A DNA stretch of 32,698 nt, from positions 1 through 32,698 of the forward strand of contig JAFPBP010000267.1 of assembly GCA_017424085.1 (NCBI GenBank). The letters are read 5' to 3'. The translations under genes and the position numbers were made by a program. The stretch is from Clostridia bacterium (lineage in GTDB: Bacteria > Bacillota > Clostridia > Oscillospirales > UBA644). Every line of letters starts with the position of its first letter. Position 1 is the first letter of the stretch. Of this stretch, positions 30,024-32,698 are shown piece after piece. The notes beneath the pieces were generated by a model. The model saw nothing but the letters and a program-made list of their open reading frames with translations, made no database searches and was not told the origin of the DNA.

Positions 30024-32225
30024 TTATGCGCGCTTACGGGAAATAAGAACCACAACGCCGCCTGCAACCACGATCACCGCGGCAATGATCGCAATGATGA
30101 TCCAGAGCGCCACGGATCCGGAGTCTCCGACGTCGGTCGCAGAACCGTTGGAATCGGTTTCGGTTTCCGTATCGGAGGGAACGGTGGTGTCGGTCTCGGT
30201 TTCCGACGGAGAAACGGAGGTATCGGTCTCGTTGGTGTCGGTCACCGTTGCAGACGAAGACACGGTGGAATCGGTCTTATCGGTGGTCGAGTCGGTCTTG
30301 GTCGCGGTATCGGAGGAAGGTTTATCGGTCACAGAATCGGTCTTCGTGGAAGTATCGGTAGAGGGCTTGTCGGTTACCGTATCGGTCTTGGTAGAGGTGT
30401 TCGTGGAAGGCTTATCGGTGATCGAATCGGTCTTGGTGGAGGTATTCGTGGAAGGCTTATCGGTGGTATCGGTGGTGGTACCCGTAGACGTGTTCGTGGA
30501 GGTAGACGTATTGGTGGAGGGTTCGTCACCCGAGGAAGCCTTCAACTGGGAAGAAAGATCTCTCTTAACCGTAAAGGAAACGATGTTCTTTTCCCCTCCG
30601 GGAGCGGCGAGAGGTCCTGTGTTATGCAGACGGAAGGTGATATGATCCTTATAGAAGTTGATCTCAAGAAGCTGAACCACCTTCAGCTCCTCAGCGCTGA
30701 GTTTACTCTGATGAGAGTTGCCGTAGAAGCCCAAAGATCCCATGAATGCGGAGATCCAGCCGTTGGTCTTATAGCTGTTATCGGACTGGACCGTGGCACC
30801 GTTTGCGGCAAAGACAAGCTCGGAGGTTGCGAACTGCGCGATGCGGGAGTTATCTCCGTGAATGTGCCCATAAGCGTAGATTGCGTTGGGGAATGCAGAG
30901 AGGACGCTGTTGATCTTATTCTGCGCGGGGCTGTTGGAGGAAACAACCTGCTTGGTGGCGCCGCCGTTGACGACGGTGGGCATGGAGGTGACGGGGTAGT
31001 GGCAGAAGACCACAACGGTCTTATCCTTGCCGATCTTGTTCAGCTGATCCTCAACCCATTCGATCTGCTCCACGTAAATGCCGTTATAGCCCGTCTGGCT
31101 GACCGCGCGGCGATCGCCGAAGGGAGTATTGATGCCGATGAAGGGGATTCCGTTGACGGTATACTTATAGCAAAGGACCTCTTCCTGATATGCAAGGGGC
31201 ACACCGGCGGTAGAAAGCTTCAGCTCGGCGTAGGATGCGGAAGCGTCGTATTTCCCGACGCCCTTTTCCATGAGGGAACCCCAATCGTTGGAGTTTACGG
31301 TAGTATATCCGCCGCTCATATGAACCGAGGGCTCGGGGTCATGGTTCCCCGTAACCACCATAACGGCGCCGTCCTTGGTTGCGGTCTGATACAAGGCATA
31401 GTTCCGATCCAGCAGAGCCTTGATCACGGCGTCGCCGCCCGTCCAGGTAAGGTTGTTGCCGCTGGAATTGTTCCGACGACCGGTCACGTCGCCGCCGATG
31501 AGCAGGACGTCAACGCCGCCCAGAATATTTTTGATGTAATCTACGGCATTCTTGGTGGATTGGCGGTAGGGGGGATTCCAATACTGAATGCCGTATTCGT
31601 GGTGCATATCCGAGAAGCAGGCAACGGAAAGGAGGGGTTCCTCCGTTTCCTCGTACTCCTTGGGAATCTCAACCGTGCTGTACAGCTTAAACTCGCGGGC
31701 ATTCAGGCTATTGCACTGATAGCGGCTGTCGTCCACGTTGGTGAAGCGGAGATATTCCTTCTGATCGTTTTCAAAGGTGACCTTCGCACCGGAGATGATC
31801 ATCTTGACCGTTGCTTTTTCTTCGGTCAAAACGATCTTTCCCTCGGTCAGATTCATATATTTTTTCTGGCTGACCGAATAAAGGGAATATTTTCCGTTGC
31901 CCTCGTCGGTGATCTTCCAAAGGAATTCATCGGTGGGGCTGGATTCGGGCATGGGAGCATAATCCAGACTGTCGTATTCGGTACCGCCCTTCTTGATCAC
32001 GGGGGTGCCGAGGACGGCGCACTTTTGGATCGTGACGTTCTGATCATCCTTGATGCTGCTCGCAGTGGCAATGACGTATTCCTTACCCGAAACGAAGTTG
32101 TTCGTCTGATCGGTCAGGCGTCCCGTGAGAGCCGCAGACGTTTTCATTCCCATAAAAACGGGCGCGATCAGGGCAACGGCAACACAGAGAGCAAGGAGTT
32201 TCTTTTTCAGGGATGTTCCGCTCAT
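30024..32225 (-). CDS. Secreted, membrane-anchored calcineurin-like metallophosphoesterase
   Basis: 733 residues from ATG at 32225 (AGAGG 7 nt upstream). A signal peptide (about 1-32) is followed by a ~150-residue beta-rich domain (35-185, possibly carbohydrate-binding, with KYSLYSVSQKKYMNL). The metallophosphoesterase domain (about 198-545) has all metal motifs: FSDMHH (D206, H208), GGDVTG (244-249), GNHDP (293-297), CHYP (408-411) and YGHIHGD (452-458). A Thr/Ser/Asp/Lys stalk of 15-residue repeats (about 555-695) precedes one transmembrane helix and the RKRA end. The substrate is unknown; extracellular nucleotides, phosphodiesters or teichoic-type polymers are possible. No LPXTG is present. 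A longer frame to 32672 reads through DNA repeats and was rejected. Confidence 0.9.
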   Translation of the reverse strand: MSGTSLKKKLLALCVAVALIAPVFMGMKTSAALTGRLTDQTNNFVSGKEYVIATASSIKDDQNVTIQKCAVLGTPVIKKGGTEYDSLDYAPMPESSPTDEFLWKITDEGNGKYSLYSVSQKKYMNLTEGKIVLTEEKATVKMIISGAKVTFENDQKEYLRFTNVDDSRYQCNSLNAREFKLYSTVEIPKEYEETEEPLLSVACFSDMHHEYGIQYWNPPYRQSTKNAVDYIKNILGGVDVLLIGGDVTGRRNNSSGNNLTWTGGDAVIKALLDRNYALYQTATKDGAVMVVTGNHDPEPSVHMSGGYTTVNSNDWGSLMEKGVGKYDASASYAELKLSTAGVPLAYQEEVLCYKYTVNGIPFIGINTPFGDRRAVSQTGYNGIYVEQIEWVEDQLNKIGKDKTVVVFCHYPVTSMPTVVNGGATKQVVSSNSPAQNKINSVLSAFPNAIYAYGHIHGDNSRIAQFATSELVFAANGATVQSDNSYKTNGWISAFMGSLGFYGNSHQSKLSAEELKVVQLLEINFYKDHITFRLHNTGPLAAPGGEKNIVSFTVKRDLSSQLKASSGDEPSTNTSTSTNTSTGTTTDTTDKPSTNTSTKTDSITDKPSTNTSTKTDTVTDKPSTDTSTKTDSVTDKPSSDTATKTDSTTDKTDSTVSSSATVTDTNETDTSVSPSETETDTTVPSDTETETDSNGSATDVGDSGSVALWIIIAIIAAVIVVAGGVVVLISRKRA
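30274..30475 (-). repeat. 45-bp tandem repeat encoding the phosphoesterase stalk
   Basis: Units start at 30274, 30319, 30364 and 30409, with a partial fifth at 30454. Each encodes a 15-residue unit of the form (T/S)DKPS(T/S)(N/D)T(S/A)TKTD plus two residues. The exact period keeps the reading frame, so copy number can vary without breaking the protein. Confidence 0.85.
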
Positions 32226-32264
32226 AGTTTTACCTCTTTCCTTCGACGGACAGGTTTTTTGAAG

Positions 32265-32282
32265 AATTCCCTTAAGGGAATT
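32265..32282. promoter_or_regulatory. 18-bp perfect palindrome in the phosphoesterase leader
   Basis: AATTCCCTTAAGGGAATT lies between the promoter (32308-32336) and the start codon, ~20 nt after the expected transcript start. It could be an operator or an mRNA hairpin; no T-run follows on the minus strand. Confidence 0.45.
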
Positions 32283-32307
32283 TTCCATGGATCGTCCGTA
32301 TGCCATC

Positions 32308-32336
32308 ATTGTAGCATAAACCGACAGAAAAAGCAA
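32308..32336 (-). promoter_or_regulatory. Sigma-A promoter of the phosphoesterase gene
   Basis: Minus strand: TTGCTT (32331-32336), 17-nt spacer, TACAAT (32308-32313), about 80 nt upstream of the ATG. This supports the start at 32225, because the longer frame begins upstream of the promoter. Confidence 0.7.
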
Positions 32337-32392
32337 GCCTTTTTTCGAAATGAAAAAGAAAAGCCACAACCGACGGAGGGACGACGAGCGGT

Positions 32393-32437
32393 GACGAGGG
32401 GGACGAGGGGGACGAGGGGGACGAGGGGGACGAGGGG
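32393..32437. repeat. Five perfect tandem copies of a 9-bp unit
   Basis: GACGAGGGG is repeated five times without change. It lies between a truncated copy of the 118-bp repeat (32352-32377) and the first full copy (from 32441). Read on the minus strand it is CCCCTCGTC. The array is non-coding. Confidence 0.9.
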
Positions 32438-32440
32438 TTG

Positions 32441-32698
32441 TTCCTTTTTCTTTTCGGGTGAAAAGAAAAAGGAACCGAAAAAGAAAAGCCATGTCCGACG
32501 GATTTTCATCCGTCGGAGGAAGGTTAACACAATAAATTGACAGATCAAACGCAAGGAACATCCCTTTTCCTTTCGGGTAGAAAGAAAAGGAACCGAAAAA
32601 GAAAAGCCATAGCCGACGGATTTTCATCCGTCGGAGGAGGGTTAACACAATAAATTGACAGATCAAACGCAAGGAACATCCCTTTTTCTTTCGGGTGA
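32441..32698. repeat. 118-bp tandem intergenic repeat with two hairpins, open at the right edge
   Basis: Copy 1 is 32441-32562, copy 2 is 32563-32680, and a third begins at 32681 and is cut by the window end. A truncated copy lies at 32352-32377. Each full copy has an A/T-rich hairpin (13-bp arms around GGGT in copy 1, 32443-32472) and a 9-bp hairpin CCGACGGAT/ATCCGTCGG around TTTC (32495-32516 and 32613-32634). A conserved tail follows, starting GGTTAACACAATAAATTGAC. I see no gene in 32340-32698; a minus-strand open frame exists only because of the repeats. Confidence 0.9.

Noticed and set aside
32393..32437. CRISPR-like array
   Set aside because: The 9-bp units are directly joined with no spacers and no cas genes are present; it is a simple tandem repeat.
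30624..32540. 638-residue plus-strand frame over the phosphoesterase and repeats
   Set aside because: Mirror of the phosphoesterase, extended by the tandem repeats; no promoter, RBS or domain.
32226..32672. N-terminal extension of the phosphoesterase to 882 residues
   Set aside because: It would be translated from repeat DNA upstream of the promoter and place ~150 residues before an obvious signal peptide.
1..32698. Prophage, integrative element, toxin-antitoxin or defence island
   Set aside because: No integrase, transposase, structural phage gene, nuclease-defence pair or tRNA attachment site was seen; RmuC and PcrA here are housekeeping types.

Overview
The window reads as chromosomal DNA from an endospore-forming member of the class Clostridia, probably an uncultured gut-type Oscillospirales relative. 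That family-level guess is inference only. The evidence is the spore protease gene gpr next to spoIIP, a sleB cortex hydrolase, a biotin-dependent Na+-pumping decarboxylase operon, Bacillota-type promoters (TTGNNN, 17 bp, TATAAT) and strong AGGAGG ribosome binding sites. GC content looks to be in the mid-to-high 50s. Coding is dense, several genes start at TTG or GTG, and I saw no tRNA, rRNA, CRISPR array, transposase or phage gene.

Layout. 1-4275 (minus): a promoter-led operon for a membrane Na+ pump, in the order MmdA-like carboxyltransferase, OadG, biotin carrier, beta subunit, OadA (cut by the window edge). 4338-5136: an anchored LGFP-repeat surface protein. 5203-7931 (minus): a Gfo/Idh/MocA oxidoreductase and two unrecognised membrane proteins. 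8062-10005 (minus): an S1-domain RNA-binding protein and the SleB-type cortex hydrolase. 10181-16867 (plus): a tight operon of pcrA, rmuC, a NifS-type cysteine desulfurase, thiI and an unrecognised single-pass membrane protein. 16994-18992 (minus): a small-multidrug-export family protein, rpsT and a PfoR-like PTS EIIC protein. 19140-22351 (plus): gpr, spoIIP and a D,D-carboxypeptidase. 22329-26091 (minus): a bifunctional class A PBP followed by rluB. 26246-29050 (minus): fucU and two tandemly duplicated Gfo/Idh/MocA genes. 29236-29946 (plus): a polysaccharide deacetylase. 30024-32225 (minus): a large anchored metallophosphoesterase. 32340-32698: non-coding tandem repeats.

How it fits together. 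The sodium pump couples decarboxylation of a carboxy-acid or acyl-CoA to a Na+ gradient. Two different carboxyltransferases appear to share one biotin carrier and one beta/gamma membrane core. The spore genes carry upstream motifs resembling the compartment-specific sigma factors expected from Bacillus: sigma-F-like for gpr, sigma-E-like for spoIIP and sigma-G-like for sleB. The sugar block around 26-30 kb combines fucose mutarotation, oxidoreductases and a deacetylase. The divergent gap inside it holds a 12-bp direct repeat that resembles an AraC-type operator.

I found no clearly new defence or mobile system. The most unusual items are the 118-bp two-hairpin tandem repeat at the right edge, the putative operator near 29.13 kb, the shared Thr/Ser/Asp-rich stalk of two surface proteins, the Cys-cluster Gfo/Idh tandem pair, and regulatory signals nested inside other elements (a terminator inside a coding region, a promoter inside a terminator).
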